From NCBI GenBank assembly GCA_034190875.2, contig CM067354.1:44550130-44614129 (forward strand): 64,000 nt of DNA, given 5' to 3'. Within the stretch, counting starts at the first letter, position 1. Every line of letters begins with the position of its first letter. This stretch comes from Urechis unicinctus (lineage: Eukaryota; Annelida; Polychaeta; Xenopneusta; Urechidae). The notes beneath the pieces were generated by a model. That model was not told where the DNA came from. It was given only the letters and a program-made list of their open reading frames with translations, and ran no database searches. Both the position numbers and the translations under genes were made by a program. This document shows, piece after piece, positions 37,354-49,355 of this stretch.

Positions 37354-39101
37354 ATGGAGAGACGTCGCATTTTTTCAGCAAACGAAGAGATTTTTTTTAG
37401 TAAATGAAGTTGAGAAAAGAAAGGCGGTGATTGAAGGGAAATTTTCCCCCTCAGTAACTACTAAAACCAAGCGAAATGCTTGGATAGAAGCGACCAAGGA
37501 ACTGAACAGGTAAGAAAACCGCGATTTGAATAAATAATTTTCGATATATTAAGAAATTATTTACTGATTATTCATTAAATACTCCAGCCTAAACTCTTTT
37601 TCATACGTTATTTTAGCAACTTCACTCAGTCCCATCGAACATGGGAAGAAGTAAAGAAAAAATACAAAAATATCGTACAATCAGGTATTTAATTAAAAAT
37701 ATTCCATTTACTTGAGTAGAGCGCTCTAGTGATCTGCCTATAATACAAGCCAAATAATGTGTTTTTTTTTTCCAAGCCAAAAGGAAGGCATATCTATCTA
37801 AACACCCACCGACCGGAGGGGGCATGCAGGGTGCTGAGCCGTCGGCATCCGAGGAGGCGGTTTTGGTAGCCTTGCAAGGGCGGCCAGTTCTTGCCGGAAT
37901 AGATGCGGGGGTCGACAGTGCCGATACAAAGCTGACCCAGGTTGTTGATCTGCCAATATGCCTAGGTATGTGCTTTTATTCTGTCGATAGGGATTATCAG
38001 AGTAGACTATCCACCTCCCACGCCCCCAACCCAATCCCCTAATTTGTTCAATGTGATGATTATGATGTACCATGGATAGTCCAACGGTTCAGCTTCCATA
38101 GTATATATTATGAGGAGTCACCAAAGGCACTCGAAATTGAAAGCAATCTTAAAAATATGACCTCCGTTCAGTGGCCTATTTCACTTACCCGGCTAAGAAA
38201 ATATGTTGCACCCCGCCGAGACACAGTGGTGTGATGTGGTAATGACCAAGTTGACAATATTGAAAGCATGTCGTGGCGCGTGAATCAGGAAAAGCGGGTC
38301 ACTTAGTCCATGTGATATCCTCTAGCTACAATCCATCTGGCTTGCTAATCAATTGGCGCATTGGATAAATTTATCAATAGTCATCTGCGTTAAATGCAAC
38401 TAAATGCTATTCCACATCGTCAAAATTCCAAGCTCCCGGCCACGAGGTCAACATGCTGCGCGCGTCACAAACACTCTTGAAACGTCATACAAAACTACGT
38501 TTTTTTTTTTTATAATCTCAACGGAGAGGACACTCAACAGATCTGATTGGAAAAATTATATTAATTACTTTAATTAGTATAGCAATTAATAGTTTCATAG
38601 TAATTAATATACGCTTTGATTGTTTGACAATACGTACGCAAATGTTATCTTCAATTACAGTGCAGTATGCTTAGGCATAGCATCCATTAGTAACAGATTT
38701 GAGGGAATGTGATTAATAACATCGATTTTGTATTATTTCAATGATTTTAGACGTGACTGGAAAACTTGTTTGTCCGGGTGGAGCAAACAGCTATACCGAC
38801 TGTATACAGGACAGCGAGGAGGATGAACCCGGTCCAGTGCAAGATACAAAGGTTAATAATTGCTCTATACCAACCATGGCTACAAAATACAAGATCGGCA
38901 TTAGTTTCCAAAATATACTTGATTCTTATTTATAATAAATATTGTACTTGGTTTTCTAGGTCCGGTCTAGGTCTAAAAAACGTCCTAGACCGAATGATTT
39001 GAATGTGGCATGGCTTGCCTATCTTAATCAGGCCACACAAACAGCCAAAGCTCAGGAGATGTTGTACAGCCTGAAGGCTGCAAAATTGAGAAAAGAAATG
39101 G
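37354..39101 (+). CDS. Myb/SANT-like DNA-binding protein, Harbinger type
   Basis: Five exons can be assigned: 37,354-37,509, 37,617-37,684, 37,777-37,965, 38,751-38,851 and 38,960-39,101, all with AG acceptors and GT donors. Exons 1 and 2 form a Myb/SANT-like trihelix domain (TKRNAWIEATKELN, then HRTWEEVKKKYKNI). Exon 3 carries the typical KRKAYLSKHPPTGGG and EEAVLVALQGRP segment found after the Myb domain in PIF/Harbinger second proteins. Exon 5 holds a basic stretch (RSRSKKRPRP) and a helical tail. In that family the Myb protein binds element ends and helps the transposase enter the nucleus. Exon 1 has a one-base frame error in a T run near 37,393, and no final stop exon is certain, so this is probably a decaying copy. 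No DDE transposase was seen nearby. Confidence 0.65.
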
Positions 39102-39889
39102 GTCTGTATATGTTTGTTTCTTTCCTGTAGACAATTACATTTATTAACAATACAAGGTATTTACATTTTACAAGTATGGGTCATACATCATGAAATAAGG
39201 TGCAATTAACTAAAATACTCCTGCAGTATGGTAATTATGGAAGACTGCCTTGTTATTTTGTATTCGTTTGTTTATTTTGAACTTATAACTACTTCTGTTA
39301 TTTGTAGTCCCATATTTCGTGGTCTTGAACGATGATATAAAGCCTTTATATTATCGTTCAAAAATGAAAACTAAGCGAGGAAGCCTTTATTAGGGGTGTC
39401 GGCCGAACCTCGCCACAGGCGGCCGCGCTTGTGCCTCAATGTTATTTCCAAGTTTTTTCAACTTGCTATGACGGGCATTTATATTTAAGATACATGGACG
39501 AATTATATATCAAACGAGAGCTAACGTATTGAATTTCAATAATATTGTCTTACTTTTCGCATTTTACTCCGTTTGAACCATAAAAAAATGTGTGTTTGTG
39601 GAGCAATACGTTAAAATTCTCGGCGAGCAATTTTGACCTTTCGAGATTCACTCCGTTTTTAATTTTCTAAATCGGTTCGTATTCGTTACTCTTATCGTTT
39701 TTATTGTTTAGTAAATGACAAGATGACATTCTAATGTTCATGATCATATAAAATCTAAAAAAAATGGCCAAAGGGAAAATAATATTATTTAATTACGAAA
39801 TATTACAAATGTATTTTTATCCCAATTTTATCAGAAACCCGCGAAATAGGTGCTCACTTTTGACAAATATAAGTATGATGTTACAAATG

Positions 39890-40720
39890 GGTGAGTTTTT
39901 TTTCCAGATTAAATGGTAATGTTTTGTCGTATTTTGCACTTCAAAATGTCGTCCAATCATCTCATGCTTGCCGCGTGTGCCCGTATCAGGGTCAACCTTG
40001 CCTTTGCTCAACACAGCTGCGCACGCTCGCAACCACCGTTGATTGTGCGTCGTCAGAAAAAGTCGATTTTCATTCATTTTTTAGTCTGACCCCTAACATC
40101 CATCTATATACGGGGATAGTTCAAGTTTAGTGAAACACTTTGGTAAAGTTTATTTTCAAATCGATTGGAAATGTTTTGTCGAATTTTAAACTTTAAATGT
40201 TCGATTTTGTCATACCCGCGCCAGGAGAGCGCATAGCTTGCCTTCACACGGCCAACTCGAGATCGCTTACGCGGCTGTTGTTTGGGGTCAAACGATGTCG
40301 ATTTTTGTTCATTTTTTATTCTGACCCCTAACATCCATCTATATACGGGGATAATTCAGGTATAGTGGAACACTTTGGTTAAGTTTATTCTCGAATCGAT
40401 AGCAAATGTTGTGTCGAATTTTAATCTTTAAAATGTTCGATTTTGTCATACCCGCGCCAGGAGAGCGCATAGCTTGCCTTCACACGGCCAACTCAAGATC
40501 GCTTACGCGGCTGTTGCTTGGGGTCAATCAAAGTCGATTTTTGTTCTTTTTTTATTCTGACCCCTAACATCCATCTATATACGGGGATAATTCCAGTTTA
40601 GTGGAACACTTTGGTAAAGTTTATTTTCGAATCGATTGTAGGCGTTTTGTCGAAATTTAAACTTTAAAATGTTCGATTTTGTCATACCCGCGCCGGGAGA
40701 GCGCATTGCTTGCCTTACCA
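39890..40720 (+). repeat. 237-bp tandem repeats, about four copies
   Basis: The landmark TACCCGCGCCAGGAGAGCGC recurs at about 40,212, 40,451 and 40,685 (spacing about 239 and 234), with a more diverged first copy from about 39,890. Each unit includes GACCCCTAACATCCATCTAT. Confidence 0.85.
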
Positions 40721-41204
40721 GCATTATGTCATTTAAAAGATCACTCTTGCACTTAATATGGTACCTGATTTATTTATTTGGTATTGTAGATTCAAAAAAA
40801 TATCCTTTCCAGGCCAGTAACTTCAAAGGCAAAATGCCGCTTGCGCTGGCGCGTGGAATTCGGCAGTTAGTGTTCACGGAGTAGATGTTGAGCTGCCGAC
40901 AGTTACTGCGACGGTTGCTCGAGCTGCTCGTCACCAAGGGCACCACCCAGATTTAACACATCAAAGAGATTATGTTAACCACGTTTTGTGTCAGATCCGT
41001 TCCCGGAGTACATCCCGAGTTTATCATTCGCCCCAGTCTTATATAAGCTGCGTAATTGCACCCAAATATTCATAACCATTGCGGTTAAACAATTCGCATT
41101 TGAATCTCTATCTGACAATTATTTTGCTTTTAGACGTGAGTGACCTCAGACTTGCAACCATCACTGGTTTAACCGAACCATATATCTCTCATCGTTACTT
41201 GACA

Positions 41205-41492
<288 letters not shown>

Positions 41493-41594
41493 TTAGGCAG
41501 CTAGGACATTTTATCTGCCTGTTAAGTCAATACTTGCTATTGTTGATAACTATTGGACAATAGTTTATAAGTGTATTTTTGTTTGGGAGTTGGT

Positions 41595-41855
41595 ATGTAT
41601 AACAAGGCAATAATAGAAAAGTGGAAAGAGGAGGGGAGGGAGGCAACTTTCAGTTACCTCAAATCCCACCAGCCAGCGCCAGTGCCCTTAAGCTTTAACA
41701 ATTTACAAAAGAGTCTTGATCGAGTAATAGCTCGACACAAGAAGTTAAACAGCAATAGGGTCAGCGCAAAAGAAATTGAACGGTATGAGGGTTTTCTTAA
41801 CTCAGTGTTCAATTTTCCAGTTGTAAAAGCCCCACCCTCTGTACCAAAAAAATGA
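41595..41855 (+). CDS. Small unknown protein or exon in TIR element
   Basis: From the ATG at 41,595 about 87 codons run to a stop at 41,855, beginning MYNKAIIEKWKEEGREA. The composition is that of a real protein (basic, helical, few low-complexity runs), unlike most frames nearby. A possible acceptor lies just upstream. I do not recognise a family. It may be the last exon of a lost transposon gene. Confidence 0.35.
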   Translation: MYNKAIIEKWKEEGREATFSYLKSHQPAPVPLSFNNLQKSLDRVIARHKKLNSNRVSAKEIERYEGFLNSVFNFPVVKAPPSVPKK

Positions 41856-42290
41856 AACATAGCTTATTAGAATCCTCTACATTGTACATTTCTTGTGGTA
41901 TAATTTCACGATGATATTCAAAATAAAAAACATGAAAAGCATCTGTTATCCCTTACCGTAGACTTCTGACACCAAGCAATACCATGGAATTTGAAACCTC
42001 AATAACTTTTTTACTAATTGACTTAAAAAAATTAAACATACCTTTTGAGAATCCTCTAGATTATACATTTCTTGTGGTATAATTTCACTATTATATTTTA
42101 AATATAAGACATATAAAGCGGCTGTTATCCCTTACCGTGCAATTCTGACACAAAACCGAGCAATACCATGAAATTTGAAACCTCAATAACCTTTTTACTA
42201 ATTGACTTAAAAAAATGAAACAAACCTTTTTACAATCCTCATGAGTATACCTATCTTCATGTAAAATTTCAACGAGATATAATGAATTTG
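41852..42290 (+). repeat. 181-bp tandem repeats, three copies
   Basis: The landmark TTTCTTGTGGTATAATTTCA is at about 41,889 and 42,069 (180 bases apart), with a third, more diverged copy from about 42,230. It lies between the small open frame and the right TIR. Confidence 0.8.
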
Positions 42291-42349
42291 AAAAAAATCA
42301 CTGACACCCCTACCTTTATTAAAGGCTTCCTCGCTTAGTTTTCATTTAT

Positions 42350-43440
42350 GTCAATATATGTTGCATCTTTGTATTATTTTGAGTCAAGGCAGGATAATTT
42401 TAAGGCATCATACGGCTATTCAGTCAACTTTATATTCAAATGAAGATATAAATATACTGTTTTGGTACACACTTCTGTGTCATTGCCCCGGACAGGTGGT
42501 TGGCTGGACCTACAATCGGCCCCTAAGATCTGCATTAGGGGCCTACACAATGCCACCTGGCCTCTTATGTGGCTTCCTTGGCGCCACCGAAGTACATCTG
42601 CTCTGCGACCTTGAGGGGTACGGCCTCGGGGGAAGAACCTGAAGCGTACAATTCCTCCTCCTTGCTGGACAGCTCCACCAGCATGCCCTCCTCTGATAAG
42701 GCTGGCAGTCATGTATGAAAGTAGGGCCCACCTCAGGGATTCATGGATTCCCTCATTCACTTCCAGCCGCTCCTCAGCCGCTGTTTTCTTACCCTTCCCC
42801 ATGTTTCACACAGGCTCACTCAGCCAGGATCCGCTATAGAGCTGTAGGGAATCAGCCCTCTCCGCCGCATCCTAAACCACTGCGAGTTTTTCCCTTCCTT
42901 GGCGATCCCCACTTGGTGAATGATGGCCTCCACAATTGGAGCACCGGTGGCCCCCTTATCACGATCAGTCCATCCACTAGGGCCCTAGCCAGCACTAGGG
43001 TGGACTGGTGACCCCTGCCATCATGATCTCTGTTGCAGATTGTGCCATTGTTACGCACTGCAAACATATTATAGACACCCAACATTACACTCACATATAT
43101 CACATAAGGATACCACTGGTTTATCACTTTCCCAATGTTCCGCCTACTGAGGGGAATATATGGATCACTTTGGTTTGCAGGGTCTGCTATGGAACTTGTC
43201 TATGCTGAGTATGTCAGTTTTGGTAACATAAGCGCATGTACTGTGATACCACTCCTGGCAGAAGTCACCCATGATCATAACACTACCCTGCCAGGGTTGA
43301 TGGTATATGCAGTACAGCTGATTGTCGGCACCTACATCGTCTTCCCATGTTCTCGCCTTTATTCCGCAGCCTTACTCTTACCCATTGCGGTAGGCTTCGG
43401 TCCCGTCATGGTTTACAACGATTTTGGGATTTACCAATGA
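42350..43440. other. Unassigned stretch
   Basis: A plus-strand open frame at 43,135-43,440 encodes a hydrophobic peptide and a minus-strand frame at 42,416-42,802 is basic; neither has a recognisable domain. A short inverted pair around CCACTAGGGCCCTAG and CACTAGGGTGG lies near 42,975-43,010. Retroelement debris is likely but not shown. Confidence 0.3.
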
Positions 43441-46160
43441 AACAACGCACTGCGTCCATAAGGATCCTTTTGTATCTCTCAACTTGTCAATTTGCACACA
43501 ACCGGGATGTCGTACGCGTCTTATGGATGTGGAGAGTATCACACATTGCCGTCAATAACTTCGACTCTGGTCTGTAAAGAGCTGAAATGGGCAAGCAAAC
43601 CTTGAAAATAATTGGTCCACTGCTTCTCTTGCGGTTACACCTGCAGTTTGTGGTGGTAGAAGTATACAATCAACCCACTTTGTGAATAGGTCTACCATAA
43701 TCAGGATGTACTCATTACCCTGCGCAGTGGACGCGCTCCATCAGGCCTCTAGCATGTTATTCCTGCATAACCACCGGGGATACAATAGGGCCACTGTATC
43801 CTCCTGCATGTCGTAAGAGGCGACTTATAGGGGCAACCTGTTGGCCGTGGGTTGCGACTCGTGTTGGTGGACAATGGGATCCAAGTGGTTGAGTGGAGCG
43901 GTCCCTATACATACCTTACTCCAAAACCAGTACTCGCATGTTACAGGTGATTCTCCTGTGTATCTTTCTTCTGCTTATAGTTAATTCCATCATTGAAATG
44001 CATCAGCTCTTTATTCATCTAGTACGATTTTGATGACTCAAAAACCAGGCTCATTGTGCCGCCCATATATGTGCAGTGGAGACTCCTCGATGGATTCTGC
44101 AAGCACAGAAGATCCGCATCAGTCACAAAGTAACAAGATATTACTGTCACTGTTCCCTGTCGAGTAACAGCAATGGGCGATGGGTGGTGGACGAGATAGG
44201 TATTCAGCCCCCCAGGATCCCACTCTAGCCGTGGCTCCTCTCCTGTCTCACCAACAGCTCTCCCATCCTTTCCATGTCCTCGCACACAGGTTTCAGGGAC
44301 GCCAATTTTCCGCGGATCCGCGGATTTCGTGGCTGCCAGGACCATTTTTGAGATCAATGCAAATCCGAGGAGAAAAATTGTGGGGGGGGGGGGGGGGGGG
44401 GGGGGGGGGGGCTTTTCCATTTTCGTGAAATCCCCTGGCAAATTTTCCTCTTTTTTTACAAAAACCTGTTGGCATCCCTGAGGTTTGGGGCTGGAACATT
44501 TAGCATATTAATGACCTGTTCCCCAACCTCCCCTTCCGATTCCCCCCGTAAACTGCCTTTACTGATTTTGTCCGTGGCCTTTCCGTGCGCTACCTCTTCC
44601 CTGCTGCACTCCCCGTTGGTCCGGGGGTAGAATAGGCCCCCTGTATCCTTCTTTTTTCCGTCTTTTTTCAATTTATCCTATAAGGCGGCTGCTTAATCAG
44701 GTCAAACTTAGTGCTGGTGTGCCGTTAAATCCGAAACTCATTCACTCACTCACACTTCTCTTCTGCCCGTATTGCTCTGAGCTTCATCTACCGTCTACTC
44801 AGTACCCCGCAGCCCACTGCAAGCCAGAGTTGTCAGAGGCGCTGCCCCATTCAAATCGTGGACAAAACTTCACGAGTGCTCCTCGATAAAGTTACAGTAT
44901 GAACATATTTCGCAGGGCAGATCACACAATTTGGCTCCAGCCGCATATTCATGGCAACCTTATTGTTCTCGGGGGCCTCCTAGATAAAGCATTCGCATTG
45001 CCATGTTTCCCGCCAGCACAGTGTTTGAGGATCATGTTGCACTGTGACAATTCCTCCATCCACCTTGCCAGCTTCCCCTGTGGCTGTTTAAACTTCAATA
45101 GCCAAACTAAACTTGCATGATATGTGCGTATGGTGAATGGTCGTCCTTGCAGGTAGCGTCTAAACTGCCGTGTGAACCTCACTACAGCCAGTACCTTCAA
45201 CCTCGTGGTACAATGCCTGCATTGCTCTTTGGTTAGAGCGTGGCTCCCATATATATAAGCTTCAACCCTCACTTCCTCGTTCTGCAACTGGCAAAGCTCA
45301 GCTCTGATAGCCAGATTAGATACATCTGTGTCCAGTATGAAGTCAACCTTCCTATTGGGTAATGTGAGGAAGGGCGGTGTGGTTAGTGTATCTTTCAGTG
45401 CTATGAATTGTCCCAGTGTTAATCCTTCTTACCTATCACCCGGTACTGTGGTAGATGGGCGAATTCCTTGATGAAGGCTCTTTGCTTATTGGCTGAACCC
45501 AAGAGCCTTTTCACATCCTTAGGTCCCTTGGGTTCCGGCCATTCCCTGACCACTTGGGTGTCATGTTGTGACATTTTCTCTTTCCGGTAAAACACACTTT
45601 ATTGGTTTTAACTTCAAACCCTACTTGCTGAACCGGGCCAAGGTCTCTCTTAAGTTTTGCATATGATCATCACAACAAGACCCTAGGACAAGGTAGCGGG
45701 TGCATTAAACAACCCAAACCCTACTTGAGCATGTTGGCCATATGTGGTGGCAAATGCAGTTTTCCTCCTGTCTTCTGGCTCTATTTTTACAGGCCAATAT
45801 GCGGAATTGGCATCCAGTCTGGTGAAGCAGATTTTACTTGCTAAGGTGTCCAGGCACTCATCTAAGAGTGGAAGGGGAAACTCATCCTTGTTGGTGACAT
45901 CATTCAGTACCACGTAATCCACGCAGCAGTGCACGGATCTACCCCTCCGCCATATGAGAACAGGTGCATTCTGAGGTAATCTCTTGAATGACCCAGGCCT
46001 CTAGTATGTCCCTTACGTGGACCTCTTCTTCACTAATGAAATATTCTGGAGTTCTTTTCATCCTACACATGATTGGCCTGGTATTCCCAATGTCATAATC
46101 TTCGCTGGCAAACGCATCCTCGTAATCCACCAACAAGGTGTAATTTAGAGGCTTCAACCA
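43440..46160 (-). pseudogene. Ty3/Gypsy pol relic
   Basis: On the minus strand in pol order: a pre-RT segment at 46,157-45,939 (LLVDYEDAFASEDYDIGNT); RT at 45,934-45,683 (CVDYVVLNDVT, then FTRLDANSAYWPVKI); RNase H at 45,287-44,949 (EAYIYGSHALTKEQ, then LARWMEELSQ, then GNANALSRRP); and integrase at about 43,720-43,550 (YILIMVDLFTKWVD, then FTDQS). Between RNase H and integrase sits a stretch with a G run (44,382-44,411), probably inserted. Stops and frameshifts are frequent. No LTRs were identified for it. Confidence 0.8.
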
Positions 46161-46219
46161 TATTGTGTAGGTGTTCAGGTACCAAACAGTCCCGTTTTAT
46201 CCGTGAACTACCTAATTAA

Positions 46220-47440
46220 ACCCTAATTGAAACCAACTCGGGACTTGGTCGCAGCTCTCCACTCTTCCCTGTCCAGCATTAGGGTCCTCATATTCCCTTT
46301 GTCACTGAGGCCAACATCCCGCCGCAAAGTGTCGATGAATGTGGCTCGTCGCCGTCCCCTTCTGCTAGTTCCCTGATTTGGTTCCCACAAGATTGTGTGA
46401 TGAGCTGCCAGCTCCGGGTGTCGAATGCAGTGGCCTGCAAGACCCATCCTCCTCTCCCTAATGAGATACGCGGAAGGTCACCATACAGGTCATTGTTGTG
46501 TAAATGGTCTTTCCAGGTAACGTCAAGTGCCATGTGCGCTTCTGCCGAAAGCCATTCTGCGAAGTTCTGAGCTTAGGATCTAGAACAGGTCTCAATCTGT
46601 AAAGCAGAATCCTGTAGTAGGTCTTGGCGAGAAGAGGACTTAGGCTGATGTCTCAATAGTTGTCCGTCTTGGTGAGGTCATCGGACTTGGGGATCAGAAC
46701 AATATTAAGGGTGCTCCAGAGTGCTGGTAGTGCTCCAGTAGCATATGCTCTTTTTATGAAGCTGAGAGCGATATCATCCACCTGGACAAACTTCAGAACT
46801 TCTGGGGTCACTCCATCTTCATCGCAGCTCTTGCCACACTTGATGCTGCGCTTGGCCTTCAGGTATTCTTCCATGGAGATTGGACCGTCTGGTATGGGAA
46901 GTTCTTGGAAGACCTGGGAGATGGGCTCATCTTCATTGTCTACCTCCGGTGGACTGCCAAGCAGCTTCTCAAAGTGTGATTGTCACGCAGCCACTCTCTC
47001 CCTATCATTTTGCCCCTTAATCTTGGACGATTGAGCTGGTTTTCTCCCTGATACCTCGTTTATGAGTCTCCAGCTTTGTCCGTGCCTGCGGTTCATATGT
47101 GCCTCCTTCACGCCTTTGATCTTCTGGGTCAGTTCCTGATGTTGTATTTCTGCATAAACTTGGTACAGTTCTTCTTTCCTCAGCTTGTAGGCCTCTCTCC
47201 GCTCCTCTACCTTGCGATTTACTAGGTAACTCTTGTACGAGGTCCCTTGCCTTCACAACCCTAGGGTCCAAACACTGCTCCTTCCGTCGTACCCTGAGGA
47301 CTTGTGCCAGACATGCCTCCGCAGCTGTTTGTTTGACCTCGGCGAAGCGCTTGTGATCTACAGAGATGTCCTTGTCCTCCTGCAGTATTTGGAACCTGTT
47401 CCTGATCTCCAGTAGATACTGCTAGTAGTATAGATGTTAG
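46220..47440 (-). pseudogene. LINE relic next to Polinton left end
   Basis: The minus strand carries, in order, a basic helical segment (47,440-47,020), an RT piece at 46,874-46,653 (IKCGKSCDEDGVTPEVLKF, then IPKSDDLTKTDNY) and a C-terminal end at 46,540-46,223 (LAGHCIRHPELAAHH, then RRGRRRATFIDTLRRD). The central RT core including the YADD motif is deleted. It ends within about 10 bases of the Polinton terminus, so the Polinton may have landed in or beside it. Confidence 0.75.
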
Positions 47441-47459
47441 CGGTACTGGCACACCTATC

Positions 47460-47601
47460 TCATATGATTATGACACACCTATCTCATATGGATGCAACCC
47501 AGAAAACACACATATACAGGGTGACTCACATGAGCCAGCGAACCGCTCGCACCTCCCCCCACCATATTAGCCCAGCCCTTCCAGCCCCTATATAGGCCCA
47601 C
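47460..47601 (+). repeat. Polinton left TIR
   Basis: Inverted match to 61,917-62,061, differing by a few substitutions and a 3-base indel near the inner end. The 16 bases ACACCTATCTCATATG occur at 47,451 and again at 47,475, so the left end has a partial 24-bp tandem repeat that the right end lacks. Confidence 0.93.
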
Positions 47602-47671
47602 ACCAGTAGTTAGTCACCATAGAGGTCATTGAGTGATAAATATCTGCGACCGTCGCTGTAAGTTCCATTTT

Positions 47672-48073
47672 TCACGCGGTTGAGGTCCTGTATAAACTGG
47701 GCAACCCCAGACAGACAGCATCCACTTCAGCCCGCCGGATCGGGAGCACACAAAAGCCATCCGGAGAGTAGGCCGTCGCGCCGCCCTCAATATAGATATT
47801 ATTTCCGTAGACCTTGGTGTCGTACACCTTCTCCAATACCGCAATTGCAACCTCCTCAAAAGTCGTACCCCAGAGGCAGGGTGTGCTAAAGCGAACACCC
47901 TCGTTGCTAGTTTTTTCTGTCAGCTTCTTGCTATAGCTGCTGAAGTAGTTTTGCCCTATGATAGAGGAGTAGTCACTTCCTCCAACGCAGCCCTTCCTCG
48001 TGGTCTCCCACTGGTCCGTATTTTGTTTGACTACAGTATGATCGTTGCAGAAAGATTTTATCGACGCCTCCAT
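47672..48073 (-). pseudogene. YqaJ-like exonuclease, C-terminally truncated
   Basis: Begins at the ATG at 48,073 and shows the N-terminal half of a YqaJ/lambda-exonuclease-type PD-(D/E)xK nuclease: RKGCVGGSDYSSIIG, WGTTFEEVA and YSPDG. These enzymes resect DNA ends for recombination in phages and large DNA viruses. The family's next motif, E-x-K after SPDG, is missing; the frame soon ends, and a natural-looking C-terminus in another frame closes at about 47,620. An internal deletion with frame change is the simplest reading. In-frame sequence without an ATG also extends upstream to about 48,130, overlapping the end of the next gene, so the true start may differ. Confidence 0.6.
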
Positions 48074-48113
48074 GATATCTAGCAACCCCCACTCTTCAAA
48101 TGGACTGTCAGGG

Positions 48114-48668
48114 TCATACCTTAGCAGGTCTAGGGGACGATTCTGCCGCTTTCAAACATTTTGCTTTAATGTCACTTTTCATTTGACTATATTTCATGAT
48201 CTCGACCGAAACGACCTTAAACTCATCATCTGAGATATACCCATCTTCAAGCGCCGCCGATACAATGTCAGCAATGGTATTCAATTTACTCTGAGCGAGA
48301 ATGCGGATCTTGTCATGCTTTTTTAACTTAATGGTCAGACGCCGACTGATGAATTTTCCAGCAATTACAAGTAGCCCACAAGCGGCTCCAGTAGCACCCA
48401 ACACTGTGGCAATAGGAATGGCAACTACTGTAGACATTACACCTGCACCACTTGCACCAAGACACATACCCACAGCAACTAAAGCAGTGTCTACAGCGTC
48501 CACTGAGTTTACTGCACATCTATATTTTTTGTACATAGCACCATATTTTTCAATTTCTTTCTCAAGGTATTGCTTCTTAAGACTGATCTCATTCAGCCGA
48601 TAGGAGTGCCCCAGACCACATAGAGGAGGCTCCGGATTTAACGGTGCAGTCGTTGGTTGTTGTTTCAT
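48114..48668 (-). CDS. Polinton 184-aa membrane protein
   Basis: ATG at 48,668. Residues 1-30 are polar, about 30-50 basic and helical (LKKQYLEKEIEKYG), and about 55-110 form a Gly/Ala/Val-rich hydrophobic block that could be two membrane helices; a basic, helical tail follows. I do not recognise a function. A related gene fragment survives at 14,169-14,497, so it is a stable member of the family's gene set. It starts 21 bases past the stop of the fibre-like gene. A virion membrane or holin-like role is possible but unsupported. Confidence 0.8.
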   Translation of the reverse strand: MKQQPTTAPLNPEPPLCGLGHSYRLNEISLKKQYLEKEIEKYGAMYKKYRCAVNSVDAVDTALVAVGMCLGASGAGVMSTVVAIPIATVLGATGAACGLLVIAGKFISRRLTIKLKKHDKIRILAQSKLNTIADIVSAALEDGYISDDEFKVVSVEIMKYSQMKSDIKAKCLKAAESSPRPAKV

Positions 48669-48689
48669 ACTGTCTTTGTATACATAAGT

Positions 48690-49355
48690 CTATATATCAA
48701 GTTCAATTAGGAGTGAAGCTACAGGCCAAGTCGCCCCTCTGTTTTGTGTGGTTGTATAAAAGTTAATAACGTTGCCTTCTTCTAGCTGTAAAGACTGGTC
48801 TAAAGTTATTACAACAGCCCGTTGGTTAGCAGGCTTACTTATTCCTACCACTTGATTCGTTCCATTAATAACAGGAACGACTGCTATAGGACCAGCATCA
48901 GCACCAACACCCGAAGACAACCCCATACGAATGATCTTGCCATTACATAACATGGTATATCCACAGCTTGAGTCTTGTGAGTCTCGACCCCTAGCCCCAT
49001 GGCCAAACGACCACTCATATCCTCTGCGAAGGGGGCCACTTGCTTCTGCCCATATAGTAATGAGTGGTTTCGTCTTTTCATCTACGTATCGTCTCAGGTA
49101 CCTGTTCTGCTGTCTATATTCAGCATCAATATACTTTTTATGAACAGCATCCTTCGGTGAAGTCAGGTCTCCCAACTCAACGATTTTATTATCTCCCATT
49201 TCAAGGTCTCCAGTCATAGTACCGCCACTTTTATCCATTTTTTTTGAGTCACCAATAGATACATATGTCTTTGTGGCATATTCCGATAGGTCGGCACCCT
49301 GAACAGTGCTTGCCGGTTTTTGCCTAGGTCCATAAATACTCGTTTTTATTGACAT
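48690..49355 (-). CDS. Fibre-like virion protein
   Basis: 221 codons from the ATG at 49,355. Residues about 39-75 (DKSGGTMTGDLEMGDNKI, then SPKDAVHKKYID) match the short repeat typical of phage tail-fibre and spike shafts. The rest is a Gly-rich beta-type domain (GYEWSFGHGARG, then LQLEEGNVINFYT) that could form a trimeric head. By analogy it would bind cell surfaces, but that is inference. Its start overlaps the end of the penton-like gene by 10 bases, so the two are probably cotranscribed leftward. Confidence 0.7.
   Translation of the reverse strand: MSIKTSIYGPRQKPASTVQGADLSEYATKTYVSIGDSKKMDKSGGTMTGDLEMGDNKIVELGDLTSPKDAVHKKYIDAEYRQQNRYLRRYVDEKTKPLITIWAEASGPLRRGYEWSFGHGARGRDSQDSSCGYTMLCNGKIIRMGLSSGVGADAGPIAVVPVINGTNQVVGISKPANQRAVVITLDQSLQLEEGNVINFYTTTQNRGATWPVASLLIELDI

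Noticed and set aside
41571-41594. Extension of the small protein to a GTG upstream
   Set aside because: The ATG at 41,595 starts the protein-like part; GTG is not a usual start in animals.
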